Positions 35,601-50,600 of a DNA stretch of 64,000 nt are shown here, one piece after another (within the stretch, counting starts at the first letter, position 1; every line of letters begins with the position of its first letter). The stretch lies in contig OX328106.1 of assembly GCA_946811185.2 (NCBI GenBank), forward strand, positions 12,318,777-12,382,776, written 5' to 3'. The DNA is from Hippopus hippopus. Taxonomy: Eukaryota; Mollusca; Bivalvia; Cardiida; Cardiidae. Under the pieces are notes generated by a model. That model was not told the origin of the DNA. It searched no databases and saw nothing but the letters and a program-made list of their open reading frames with translations. Position numbers and translations under genes: made by a program.

Positions 35601-38600
35601 AAACCTCAGGCATCAAACACAACTAAAAAAAAAACGTACCTTTTTACTACTAATTTTTCTCCCTTTCAAATGACAAAGAAGAATAAATGTATTGTCAAGC
35701 ATAAGAGTCGCAGCTGCTTCGAATGCTCTGAATATTACTCCACCCAATCCCCATCCCATTTCCAATGCAACACCGGTAAATTTTGAACTAACCTTCAACT
35801 TGACAAGACACTTGATTTACATATGTTTACTGGTAACATTTCATATAGTTCCACTGTTGTCAGTTTTTATTTAAACAGTAAGTATCGGTAAAGCCTGGAG
35901 GATTTTCCTTTCTCCTTGGTCAAGGAGCGGAAAATGACGATTTGTTTACATCATGTGACCTTCATTGATAAAATATCGGAGGGCGAAGACATGGAACAGC
36001 CACAGGCGACTTACTTTATACAGAATGACGTCACTCTAATATAGAATGACGTAGATTTTAGCACGCTTTCGTTGAACTATGTTTATAGAGCCGAATTCAC
36101 GTGTGATGTTAGAATTATAGACTTTTAACACTAATACTTTTTGTGATGACCTTATTACAGAAACTACCTTTAAGCCAGATAAGCGCAAAGATACTATTAG
36201 TAAAGAGGCCTTCAAGTAATCCCATACTTAACTTTTCAATTATGTAATAAATGACAGTAACAGTTTGTTTAGCGTTGAATTACGTCATGATACCAGTATT
36301 ATCAAAATCTCGGGCCAGCAAAAACTTTGAAATTTTGTAGCAGTTTACTTTCAAAACGGTTATAAGAAATGGGGTCAGTGATAAAGCGACAATTTTATGA
36401 ATGAAACAGTAGTGAATCAAGTGTGTCGGGTTATGTAAACACATCTTGTAGTCGTCTGCTGTCCATATATGTAGCAGGTGTTGAAAAGATGATATAGAGT
36501 TCTGCGTATGGGTTATGACCCTTGGGGAGAGACCATTACGTAAACATTTTTAGAATAGACTTGTTATCCCACGCTTGCAACCTTAGTAACCAGACATTCC
36601 ATTCACAATACTGACCAGCATTGATCTGATTACGCATCTTTCAGCTTAGGATGTATTAACCCTTGGGCTGTTTTTCTATCCCTGACAATCGCAATGAAGT
36701 TGCAAAGATCTCCGAGAGGTTGCAATGACGTCGCCGACAGGTTGCGGGACTAAATTAATTGCAGCCAGTATTTTGAACATGTACAAAAACCTGGCGGCGA
36801 TTATTTGGTCGCAGAGAGGTCGCGACATGGTCTCAACTTCAACGCAGAATGATCAGCGATTTGTCGGCGTTTGTTTTCGCCGAATACTCTAGGTAACCTT
36901 ACGCCGACCTGTCTGCGACTAATCGGCGAAGATGCGGTGAACTATCTGCGCACTTGCGGCGATTAGCCGCCGATAAGTTGCAACACGGTTTCAAGCATGC
37001 GCAGATTGGTCACCGACTTCAGCCCGATTCACATGATTACTTTTCCTTGTGCACTAGACCAATCTACAACAGTTCCTCATCATGGGCCGTAGACCAGGGA
37101 TGAAAAACAAGGAAACCCCATCACCTCCTGAAATATTGGAGCAAGAAGCTGTAAGGAGACAAGAGACAGCTGAAGAGCCACAAGCGCCCGCTGAAGAGAC
37201 CTCCACAGACCCTAAAGAAAAGCGTCCGAGGCCTGATGACGATGTTTCGGAGACCTGTTGCCATTTTGACGACGTGAATAGAAATGACTTTATCTCTACT
37301 GATAGAATATAGATTTCAATCACCTACATGTATAAATCGCCGTTCAGAATCGAACCGGTCACCGAAGGTGCGCCGACTACTCACCGAACGGTCTCAATAA
37401 ATCGCAGAACAATCGCCGAATATGCGGCGAATACTTGCCGACTATTCGCCGCACAATCGCTGACTAGTTGCAAACCTTATCGCCGACTGCTCAGCGATCA
37501 TGTCTGTATTCCATATATAGGCATAGATTAGTTGCAGCGGTCTCATCGGTTGCAGACCCATTCGCCGATAAATCAGTCGCAGAGAGGTCGCATCGCAATC
37601 GCAAGCTCTGTGTAAGCGTAGCTTAACAGCGTTTTTTCTCTCTAGCTGTAACGATGTATCTTTAATATTTCCTAAAAATAAATTGCGAAACGAAAGCTGG
37701 GCTAAAACCCACCCCTTTAAATAAATTAGATGGTCACCTCGGGTCCTTCTAGGTAATCCAAAACTAAGGTACATCTTCCTTCGCTGTATGGTGGGTGACA
37801 GTTTTCGAAATTATCAATGGCTGACAAGGCAACTTCATTAATATTTGGGATACTGTTATCTTTTTTCTTTTCAGTGCACCAACAGCATTCAAACCTGGAA
37901 AGAAATGAACACGTTTGTTATAAGATACATAGAAAGGGCATCATACCCGCATCTGCTTATGTGTTAAACCCCATCAGTACGAAACAAATGTAATTTAACT
38001 ACAGTATTTCTGTGAGGTCGGGTCAGGCGAGTTGCGAGTGTAAAGAGGTTTGTATCGAATGAGACCGGAGGTCGAACCTAATGCAAATCTCTTTACATGC
38101 ATAACGAGGCCCGATCAGACCACAGAAAGGCAAGGATGTTGTAATCCTTTTATCATATTCGTTCTCTTTATAACTGTAAAAATCAAAGGACTGATAGTCC
38201 TGAGAGTTGCCTGGTGTACAATGTATTAGAAGTCTCTGAATTTCAAAAGGGTTATCTATTAACAACACCCAAGATACAACAAAACCTAACCACAAGATAG
38301 TATTACATGTATATGTAAGCATAAGTTCTGAATTGTCATATAAGAATTACATACATAAATATGAGCCATGCTCTGTGAAAAGGGGGCTTATTGCATCTGC
38401 GAAAAGTATCGACACAGGTCAGCCTGCGCAATCCGCGCAGGCTGACCTGGGCCGAAACTTTTCGCTATTGTTCAATTTCCTGTATGTCCAGGGCCCAGTC
38501 TACCCCATAATTAAGTCGGTTGTTAGAAAATGTGGCTATTATGGAGCCATAGGTATGTGATCGCTTGCTTGGTATCATGCATCACAGCGATGCATTAAGC

Positions 38601-41600
38601 CCCCTTTTGCCAGAGCACGGCTCATATTAAAATTCACATGAAAAAAAAGTGTGTGGTGGGAACTAATATCAGACTTCTTAGTTTTCAAAAGTGCTAAATT
38701 GCCTTTCACGGTATACGTTATCGGGTTTCGGAGATTAATATTGAAATAAAGCATGCTTTGTCCTACATTTTATTTATGAAGCACTTATCATTGGCCAGAT
38801 AGTGGCCTGAGTCTAAGTCAATTCCGAAATAAAATGGTACAACAATTTGGGAAAAGCATGTAACATTTTTGGCTTGTTCTCACAGTACACTTTCAAAAAT
38901 TGACAACGTGGACTTTTGTTTGCTTTATGGAGTAACAGAAGTGGTCTCAATAGTGAAGCTTTACTGTGTTTCTGTTCAACAATAAAATTTTAGCGGCGCC
39001 CTGGGAAGAGATGTTGTAATGCGCTTTCGTAATGCATCAACAAGCTATCCCATACGGCAAACCTAGGGCCACTCTTTGATTGAACCCCTCGGCTTTATTT
39101 CGATTGTTGATATGCATATACAAGGTACATTTCTTCACCAAAAATACAGTGCTTTACCGTTCTGATACACATCAAAAAGGAAAACGCGAGTCACAATTTT
39201 CTATTTAAATCTCTCTTAATACATTTCCGTTGAAAACACTTTGTATGTTCATTTTTAACATAGTATATTAATTCCCTTAGCAGATTTCAGCGACAGGTTA
39301 ATAGATGTGAATTACTTTACCGTTGTTCTTGAAGTCGCTGTTAATCGATTTACATGGGCGCCGCCATGTTTAAGACCATGTGACTGACAGTGCTTCAAAA
39401 TGGATCCTTGATATAGACGAGGTATGTAGAAACGTAATCGATCAAGTTGTGAAGAGTGCAAGAAAGTTGTCACATAAAACAGATTTATTTTGACTAAAAA
39501 CCAGCTAAATTGAGGATAGTTGTCTGTTTCGGTGTATGATCGAAATTTCTTTCATCGAGTGAAAAGCAAGGGTTATATATTTAGTCCACGAAGCCACGAG
39601 TTAAAATATAAATTTGCTTTTTACGAGATGAAAAAAAATTCGATTATACACTGAAATAAAAAGTTATCCAATTTCTTTGATGCTCTTCACTTTAACGTCT
39701 CTTTTCACGTCTAAATTTTGCTTATCGTGAAAAATATGTGCGTTTTTCAAGCGAAATAGATCTATTCAATCTAGTCGAATGTGGACGAGGTGTAATAATG
39801 GCGTCATGGGCAATGTTGACTTCGTCATACGACGCACTCGTCACAACTCGGCCAATTCCGTACCTACAGCTAACCTCATCCGTATCAAGGGGGTTTCCAT
39901 TTTGAAATACTGCCAGTCACATGATCTTAAACATGGCGGCGCCCTGCAAATTGATAAGCAACGGAAACAACAGCCACGTTGCTAAGCAACCTATCGCTGA
40001 AAAATGCCACCGTAATTGATATACCGAGCTAGGAAATAAATGTACAAATTGTTCGTTATCGGAAATAAATTTAGAAAGATTTCCAGGGAAAACTGTGACT
40101 AGTGTTTGCTTTTTAAGTGGAGTGAGACGATTTTAAGAACGGTGAAGCGGTGTACCTCCGGCAAAAAAATGTACGGCGTAGGTGCATATCAAGCCACGTG
40201 ATACAGCCGAGGGACTTGATCACCGGATCACCCGAGGTATGCCGAATGCATACGACGTTCACCGGCAAAAATTCATTCATGTTCTATAAATATCCGTGGT
40301 ATATGTATATCAAAATAAAACATAAAATCTGCCGATGACCTACGAAATTTACCGGTGAACTATAATGATATAATTCACTATTAGATTTCTATAACTTACT
40401 GAAAACAGTATAAGAAATCATCTGAACGTGCCTTTTCAGATTTTGAAAAAAAAAAATTATTTAATATAAAGTTGCAACCCACATTAAACCACCATTTGAC
40501 AAAGTTTGGCTCAAAATTTTATTACTAAAAGTGCATGTTAACCCAGTTATTATCCATTTGGATGACTTTAGAAATAAAATTCCATTACAGTGATCGCAGA
40601 AATTGGCTAGAATCATTATTTTGGCATATCTTAAAAGACAAGTGTCTTAAATTCTTTTAACTCAATCTGTAGAGATGTCATTTACAGAACAGTATTCAAC
40701 TGGGCTTGTGCAATATTAAAAAAATCTTTAAAAAATGTAATACGTGCGGTTTAAAATGATTTCTAAAAACCAAAGATTTAAGTTACTTTTAAATTTTTCA
40801 ACCAATCGGAGTGGTTGTTCACTTTGCACTTACTGGCACGTCCATATAGCAGCACTAATGACCGACACAAAAGGACAAATGATAATGATTATATACTCAC
40901 ACGTCATACTGTCAAGTCAAACTGGCCAAGTACTTACAGTGAATACTTTAATGGGAAACAGGAAATGTTCGTGTACTCACATCGCAATAGGGTTATGTAC
41001 CGCATAGAACACTTTTAGATTCTTATTTAGATGATACAAATACTGAAGTACTGTGATTGGAGGCTCTCCTGAGTGCGTGAGTCCAGGGACTATGTAATCA
41101 TGCACCAAAAGATTTCCCGCGTCACCTGAAATTAAGGTTCAAAGCAAAAAATGAATATTTTTCTTTCTTTAGGCATGGGAATTTGGAGCAATATGTCACG
41201 TTTCAAATACATTTTTGTGTGTTTTATTTCAAAGATATTTGTTAGGGGAGCTCGTAGATGAAATATTTTTATTACAAGTATGTTAGCATGTTTGGCTACG
41301 TTTCGGCAATAAATGGCACTTCGTCAAAAAAGTACCAACAATTACGTTACAAAACATTGTCGTTCGTAGTCTGCTTTACATCATTAGAACAATAAATAAT
41401 TAACTGTAACCAAGAGTGCGATGATAGCGCCGAGGCGCTTATCTCAGCATCTTTGATCAAAACACGACCATCTTGAATCTCGTCAAAGGTAAAGAGCCAA
41501 ACATTCTAACAAACTTTCATGAGTATTGGACTCAAATTTTTTTTTCTAGAATTTGTCTCAGTGGTCTACTTTTTTACGCAACATTACCGATTTTTAAACT

Positions 41601-44600
41601 CGTTGTAGATATCATCAAGACAAATATTCTTACGAACTTTCATGAGTTTTGGACTGAAAATGTTGCCTCAAGAGTGCACACAGTTCTTTTCTTTCTCTCG
41701 CTCTCTCCCCCTCTCTCTCTCTCTCTCTCTCTAAGATTAATCAGCGGTCTACTTTTGGAAATGATTTGACTCATTTTCATAACTGACTGAGATAACATCA
41801 AGACAAACATTCTCGTGAGTTCTGGACTAAAATTTTTGCTTGCTTCTAGAGTGTACACAAAAATGTGTCCTAGTTACCTATTTTCTGAACCAGTATGGTC
41901 CATTCTCAAATATATCCTTATTATCATCAAACCATATATTTTGAGTAACTCTCGGAGCGAACAAGAAATTCAAGGCTCAATCTCATGACCTTCAACTGTG
42001 ACCTTGACCTTGAGTCTGTATGGCTGAGTCACAAGTTTTGCACACTATCTCACTAAGGTGAACATCACACCACAGTTTAATGAAAACTCCTCGATGTCTA
42101 AAGGATATATTGAATAGACACAAGATTAAAGGCTAACTCCTATGATCTTAAACTTTGACCTTGTGTATGTTTTAATTAAGTCATTGGTTCTGCACATCGG
42201 CTCACTGAGATGAACACTTGACCAAAAGTTCAATGAAAATCTTTCAAAGGGATCAGGAAATATGGAGCAGAAGAAAAGTATTACGAACATATGGACGGAC
42301 AGATAGACATACAGACGGACGGACAGACAGGCCATTCCTATAATCCCACTTCTCGGCAGGGGATTAAGAACGGGCAGTTACTCGAAAAATAATGAGGACA
42401 GATCTGTGCACTGCACTTGTCCTCAACATAATCTATTTTTAAATGAAGTTTGAAGTGGATAGATTTTTATATTACTTTGAAAGTAATGCTCCAGACAAAA
42501 ATCCACTTTGTGAAATAACCAAGGACAATAACCCCAAAAATAATCAAGACAGAGTTATGGATCTTGTGAAATGCACGTGTACTCATCGTGAATTATCTGC
42601 ATATGACGCACTAAGTCAATAGCTTTTATACTTTGGAAGTTATGCTCCGGACAAAAATCCAATTAGTAAAGTAACTATGGGCAATAATTCCAAAAAAACG
42701 AAGACAGAGTTATGGATCTCTTATACTGTACTCGTCCTCAGCAAGATCTATTTTTATATGAACTTTTGAAGTTGATAGATTTAAATATTACTTTGAAAGT
42801 GATGCTCCAGACAAAAATCCACTTTGTGAAATAACAAGGACAATAACCCAAAATATAATCAAGACATAGTTATAAATCTTACGAAATGCACTTGTACTCA
42901 TCGTGAATTATCTGCATAATGACGTATGAAGTCAATAGCTTTTATACTTTGGAAGTTATGCCCCGGACAAAAAATCTAATTGTTAAAGTAACTAGGGGCA
43001 ACAATTCCAAAACAATGAAGGCAGAGTTATGGATCTTTTGTACTGTACTCGTCCTCAGCAAGATCTGTTTATATGAACTTTTGAAGTTGATAGCTTTTAT
43101 GCTTTAAAAGTTATTCTACAGATAAAAATCCAATTTGTAAAAACACTTAGGGAAATAACTCCAAAATTATGGAGACAGATTTATAGATCTTGTACAATAC
43201 ACTTGTACTTAATGTGATCTATTTGAATATGAAGTTTGAAACCTATAGGTCTTTAGTTTGGGAGTTACGCTCCCGACAAAAATCCACTTAGTAAAATAAA
43301 TGACGACAGATTTGTGCACTGCACTTGTCCTCAACATAATTGTATATGAAGTTTGAAGTAAATAGATTTTATACTTTGGAAGTTATGTTCCAGACAAAAA
43401 TCTACTTTGTGAAATAACTAAGGGCAATAACCCGAAAAATAATGAAGACAGAGTTGTGAATTTTGTGAACTTAACTTTTCCTAAATATCAATAGCTTTTA
43501 TACTTCGAATGGAAGTTTTGCGGCAGGCAAAAATCCAAGTTTTAAAATAACAAAGGGCAATAACTCCAAAAAAAATGAAGACATGGTTATAGATCTTGTG
43601 CACTGCACTTGTCCTTAACATAATCTGTTTGTATATGATATAGACTTTGAGCTCTGCACACTGTCTCACTGAGTTGAACATTTGACTAAAGTTTGGTAAC
43701 AATCTTTCATTGGGTTCTGGAGATATGGAGCGAACAAGAAAGTGTTACAGACGGATAAAAGGACGGACAGACGAACGGACGGGCAGACGAACAGACCAAG
43801 CAGTACATATGAAAATGGTCTCCTGCTAGTAGTGATTTTACACGGACGTTCTGCAGTTTCATGATCAACTTGACAGTGCAAAGACATTGTTACCAAGAAT
43901 TATTCCGGGGAAATTATTGACAAAATGGCGATTTCACAGAATGAGACACTACCTGGATAAGCATAGAGGCCTTTGGGTAGCATGTTGTAATTCATTGTCT
44001 ATGAAAATTTTGACCCATGCTATCGAATTATACCCCACCGTCCGCAAAACGTAACATTCTTGGTGTATTGAATATTGACCGAGTACGAGGTCCTTTTATG
44101 TTAGAAAAACCTGGGCAAGTTACACCCAGATTGCGAACTCGCTGAAACTCGTGAAAAAAAAAAAAAACGTAAAGAGATCATAGAAAGCGTGGGAAGCAAA
44201 ACTGATACAATGAATCGTCGATTTCCGCGATGTTTTTGAAGTCTGGGACATCGTGGTTATTGTAAACAAGGCATAACAGAGCATAGCAAAGTAAGAGTCT
44301 TGAAAGGTTTCCCCATAAACAGGATAATGCTACGGCGCTAGAAATTCATTGACAAGAATATTGTAATTGTAAGAGTGAAAGGAAATTTTTGACAAGATGA
44401 AGTAAATGTGACTGTCCAAGCAATGTATAGACAAGAAATATCTAATGTGACAGTGCAGGGAAAAGAAAAAAAAAAAAAAAAAGAAGATATCTTGCTCAAA
44501 CTAGAATTTGGTAAATGTGACAGAGTAGGTAAAACATTCAACAAGACGAGGGTAAAATTGACACAGAGTAAGGAAAATGTTGACATGAACAGAATAAAAT

Positions 44601-47600
44601 TGCAAGGAAAATTTCTTTAACAATGACATTTTCATCAATATGTTCTGCGCAAAGTAGGAATTGGGACAATTCCGGAATTGTCCTGCGCAAAGTAGGAATT
44701 CTTACTTTGCCGGGCGAAGTAAGAATCCCTACCTGGCGCGGTTCAATTCCGGAAATGTCCCTGCGCGAAGTAGGAATCAGGACAAAGTGAGGATCTATCA
44801 TTTTCCTTGCGCAAAGTAGGAATCGGGCACCAAGTTTGTTTTTTTTTATCATCATTTTCTGATTATTATGATCAGTGTTTGTCCATTAGTAACGTGAGAC
44901 TATTGGTTGAGAACGATAACTCATGACTAATTCAGTTCTTACTGATATACCGTTTAAAGGCATAATAACAAAAAGAAAACGGAATAAATGCGAACTGGAA
45001 TAGTTATTTTGTCAATAAACCGTGTGCCTAGCACCGTGCTTTTTTTTTTATTTTTGTCAACAGGATATAGTTAATATAATAAATAAGACTGCATGTGTTT
45101 TATTGCCTATCTTGAAAACCAGAATACTACAATTGTATCAAAATATTAAACAAAGAACATAAAAAGAAACATGTAACGAGGAATAAATAGCATGTGTTGC
45201 AGCATGACCATTGTTGAAAAAGGAAAACAGGATCTGCAGAATATTTTCGGTCAAATCAACCCTTTACAACACAACCCCAAGTTTTGACGACCCTGAAGAA
45301 GAAGGCTACTGAAAACATTGATTATCTACTTTTTCTATAATGTTTTTTACCCCATCAAAAACAGAAATCATCATTTCAGTAATAAGATGAAAAGTGACAT
45401 GTACAGTATTAGTTGAACGGTTAGGTGGCAGGGGTCTTGGAAACTTGTTCACGGCTGTGGTGAATCATGTCGCCCCGAGCCTAAGGCGAGGTGGCGACAT
45501 GATTCACCACAGCCGTGAACAAGTTTCCAAATCCCCTGCCACCTAACCGTACAACGAATTTATTATACTGCAAAGTTTTAACATTCCAACGTGTGTTAAG
45601 CGAAATTTACCTGTTTTTTTAGTTTCAAAAATTGAGTACGTTGACGAAGTAGAATTTCCCTTCTGAGTGCCCCAATTCAATGAAAACTGATGTCACTGGG
45701 AACTGACGTCACTGAAACCTTGGTAAAACGTGCAGTTTGGTGCATAATCTTGATGTTAATCTTTGTCGACGCAACCATTTTGGATGTTTTGTTGAAAGTG
45801 TAGTCATGTATACGGGGCTCCCGAAAGGGAAACTGCTTTTACGTTGGTTTTGCCAGTGTACATGATACATATGTTCGGGGCATATTATCCAATCAGATCA
45901 CGAGAAATTTCTTTGCAGTATAATAATGGCACATGTACATGTACATAAACATGTAATGAGTCACAAGCACATAATAAAGAGTTAAAAAAATATACTGACG
46001 TCCATAAGAAACGCCTCATCTCCCTCTGTCGCGTCATATTTCATGAATTAAATATCGAATGCATGATTTTGTAATTTAAAAATGGACTTTGTCAATATTT
46101 CTACACACATCACATGACACAAGCGTTTAGCTAAATATTACACAAATTTAACAGCCATTTCAACAAACTCACTCCCTTAAATTCATCAATACCGTGTATG
46201 GCCTCCTTGACTTGCTATCAGTGCCTGTAGTCGCCGTCCCATGGACCCACACAGATTACGTAGGAAGTAGCATGGAATGCGAGCCCACTCTTCACGACGA
46301 GCATTTGTCAATTCTTGGACGTTTTGCGGCTGTGGGTTACGTCGACGTAAACGACGTCCAAGGATGTCCCACATGTGTTCGATTGGGTTACAATCGGGAG
46401 AGTTAGCAGGCCATTGCAGCACGGCAATATTATTGGCCATGAGAAAGTTTCTGGTAAATCTGGCCGTGTTGGGGCGCGCATTGTCATGTTGAAATGTAAG
46501 GCTACGGCGTTGCTGAAACATGGGAACGACCACAGGACGCAGAACTTGGTTTACATACCGTCTGGCATTTAAATTACCATTAATAACCACTAGGTCAGTT
46601 CTAAATGTGTGGTTTATTGCTGCCCAAACCATTATACCACCACCACCAAATCAGTTGTGCTCCAGAACACAACTTTGGATGTACCGTTCATTACGTCGAC
46701 GGTAAACGCGGACTCGTCCGTCGGCACAGGAGAGGTTAAGACGGGATTCGTCACTGAAGACCACATCACGCCAACGTCTTCCAATGTTGTTTTGAGCCCA
46801 CTGCCGACGTTCCCGACGGTGGCGGTCAGTTAGCACAACACCACGGTACGGCCGGCTGCACAATATTCCACGCTCCCGAAGACGTCGCTTTACTGTATTC
46901 CGACTTACATGTCTTCCACGATCCCCTATAAACATCGACGTTGTGGATTGCGCTGTGACAAAACGGTTTCGCAAGTGACGTTGACGGATGAAATTGTCTT
47001 GTCGTACAGATGTCACACGCGGAGCACCAGGTCGGGGTCTATCAGACAAGCTTCCTGTTTCGTTTACCCGTCGAACAAGACGCACTATTGTTGATCTTGC
47101 AACGTTAAAGCGTCTTGCAACGTGACTTTGAGAAAGATCGCTTTCAAGCATGCCCAAAATGCGTGCTCTTTCTTCATTATTTTGTCTTGGCATTTTCGAA
47201 ATTGATGTTTTCAAAATATTGCTTGGACTACTTAATTGTAAATCAATTACTGTTTACACATGCGTAATTCTGACCGACATAACCACGTGGGGAAAACGCA
47301 TGGGGCGTAGGGCAAAACGGTGCCATGAGCCATGGTTGAAGCAAACATAATAGACTGGCACGAAATTTCATGCTTCAGTAGATTTGAGAAGTGAAAATTC
47401 TATTGTAGGCAAAAAGTGGCATATATATTCTAAGTATGTACAAAGCTATCGCACTTTTTCGATGAGGCGTTTTTTATGGACGTCAGTATACATGTAATGA
47501 GAAATAAATAGCATGTGTTGCAGCATGAGCATTGTTGGAAAAGGAAAACAAAATCTGTATAAAATAATTTTGGTAAAATTAACCCTTTACTACACGAACC

Positions 47601-50600
47601 AAAGTTTTAACGACCCTGAAGAAGAAAGCTACTGAAAACATTGTGGAAAAACAAGAAAATGCAGCATTTTCTCCTTTTTCCATAATGATACTCAAAAGAT
47701 GGTATTTCTATCAGAAAATGTAGAAAAAACATTGTGGGAAGAGTAGAAAACGCTTGCTGCTTGTATTTTCTCCTTCCCCTACAATGCCCTCAAACACCTT
47801 GACATCAGGGTCGTTTAAGCTCAGGATTTTGAGATAAAAGGTTTACCTAGCCCTAATAAGATAGAAAGGCCAGTGAAATAAAATGATATACCCTCCCCCA
47901 CCCCCCATAAAAAATGGGATTTGTATCAGAAATGGTAGAAAAGCATTGTGAACTACCCTTTGAATTCTTACTTTGTGCAAGCCTATTCCTACTTTGCGCA
48001 CAGACCATATCTGACCATAATACGATATATCTCCTTTGCGCAATTCTAGAATTGTCCGGTACAATTCCGGTATCGGCGGACAAAGTAGGAATTCCCACTT
48101 TGCGCAGGACAATTCCGGAATTTCTCCGATTCTTACTTTGCGCCGAACAAATATACAACCGGGATTTGACGTCCATTTTTTATACTTGATATTGACTGAA
48201 TCATACTGGTTGTTTTGTTTGATATTGGCAGGGTTTAATGGTATTTACAGAGTTTATCATATGGTAATGAATGGACCATTTTCTTCATATACTGACCCAC
48301 ACTTACAACGCAAAATCAAATTTGACTTTATATTTTTCATGTATTGTTTCGCTAAGTGTAACAAATGCCGTGTCATGGAAAAAGGGGGCTTAATGTATAT
48401 TTACATTATGGACTAATATCTCTTTAATTACAGGACAAAATGTTATGAAACTTCATATTTATATTGTCTATCACAAGTCACAGACAATCATCGTTTGTTT
48501 TTATTTAATGAAATCTCCTGTCATGGAAAAAGGGGGATTACTGTATGATTTCATCATGGACCAATAACCGTCTGTTCGTCCGTCTTTCGGGACAGATATC
48601 TTCTAAAATCCTTGATGAAAACTGATAGAAATTGATACACGGGTTCCTTATGATGTCAGCCGATATTCATGTATTTATTTTTGCTTTTTATCATATAATG
48701 CGGTGTCATAGAAAAAGGGGGCTTCATGTATATTTCCATTATCTCTTTGACTAAAAATCCTTGATGAAAATTGATGAAACTTCGTACTTGTGTTCCGTAT
48801 GATAGTCCGCCAATATCGGTTGTTTTTTTTTTAATTAAATGTCGTGTCATGGGAAAGGGGGAATTTGGTATATTTTTCCGTTATGAGCCATATCTTTAAC
48901 TACTGGACAAAATTTTATGAAATTTCATATTTATGTTGTTTATCATAGCCACAGACAATAGTTATTTATTCTTAATTCATGAAATGCCAGTATTGAGACA
49001 GTACACGCAGTTAATAGACAAATGATATGGCTATGTGACATTTCAAAGAAAACTTTAAGAAGGATAGGGGAATGTGACAATTCCAGAAAAAATAAGTAGT
49101 CAGAAATAGGGTAAATATGACAGTGCAGGAAAGAAGAATAGAGAAAGTGTAAAAGTTGCAGAGAAAAGCATTAACAAGAACATGTTAAGAGTGACAGGGC
49201 CAAGAAAAAAGTTGAAAGAATAAGGTAATAGAGAAGGTGTACTTTTGTTGAAAAGAATATGGTAAGTTTGACAGTGCAGGGAAAAGCGTTAACAAGAACA
49301 TGGTAAGAGTGACAGGGTCAAGGAAAGTTTTGAAAAGAATAAGGTAAGTGTGTCAGTGCAGGAAAAGTGTTGAGAAGCATAGGGTAATGTGTCACAGTTC
49401 AAGGAAAAGTGGTGACAAGAATAGGGTAAGTGTGACACTGCAGAGAAACGTGTTGAAAAGAGCAGGGTAAGTGTAGCAGTGTAGGGAAAAGTGTTGAAAA
49501 GGTTCAGTGTGGCAGTACAAGGAAAAGTTTTATCAAGAATACGGTAAGTGTGACAATGCAGGGACTACATGGATCCGTGGTGATAAGATAAACCGACTTC
49601 CTTGGTTACTGTTACTAAGGGCTCCCAAACAACCACAGTAAATACATATACAGTATAGCAGATAGGCTACTTAAATCGTGCTGTCATGACTGTTTCTCTC
49701 AATAAAATTCCGGAAAAATATTTCTATCACATGTTCCTGCCGAAACTCAGAGATCATTGAACTAATTTACACAAGAATATGCACTAAAAGTGCGAATTAC
49801 GGGGGCTACGGACTATGTAATAGATCTACTTCTTTTTGCAAAGTTTTGAACTTCAATAAGAAAGAATGAAACACCTCAACAATCCTCCGTTTTGCCACAG
49901 AATCAAATAATAATTAAAGATACCCATTGTTTTCGTAAGGCTAGTTAAGTCGTCTCAAAATCATACTCAAATGAATAACACTGAATAACAAGCATTTCGA
50001 AAACTTTATAGATTGTCTGATTCTACAGACAGGTGTAAGTTTATGAAAAATTTCGATTTCAGGCTAAGGGAAAGTGGGTTGTCTGATGATTTTAAAATGC
50101 GTTAAGTGTGCTGTCAGTTAACAAACTTGTTAATATCACTGACGAGGTTTGTTTATCTTATGATATACTGAAGACAATGGGTGGTCAAGTTGATTAGAGT
50201 GGCAAATTGGTTTGCAATCAAACACACTTCCTATCAATTAACAGTTTACCGACACACCCTTTGAAATGGCAGATGTGCTAATCCACTTTGAAACGACTAG
50301 GTCAAAAGTTTATTTAATCAATAAAAGTTGCCTTTTGAGCTGATCCTCCATCAGTACAGAATTCACGTTAGACTTTTTTTTATAATTGAAATCTACTTTT
50401 AGTGAGGAATATGTAGTAAGGAATTCACGTCAGTATGCTTATTGTAAATAGCAGAAAGTTTTAATCCAAGATTAAACTGCATGTTATGTGCAATCTGATC
50501 TATATCTACACAATCAGCATATTGTTCACGCACCAAGGGTTAAAATTAACGTAAAACTGAAACACTGATGACAAGTGCCACTTTTTGGATGTGCAGAGGT

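Noticed and set aside
37054..37323. 89-codon minus-strand Ser-rich frame
   Set aside because: Opposite strand of the 76-codon ORF; composition is low-complexity and start context is poorer.
46194..47094. Plus-strand frames over 46.2-47.1 kb
   Set aside because: Shadows of the minus-strand transposase.
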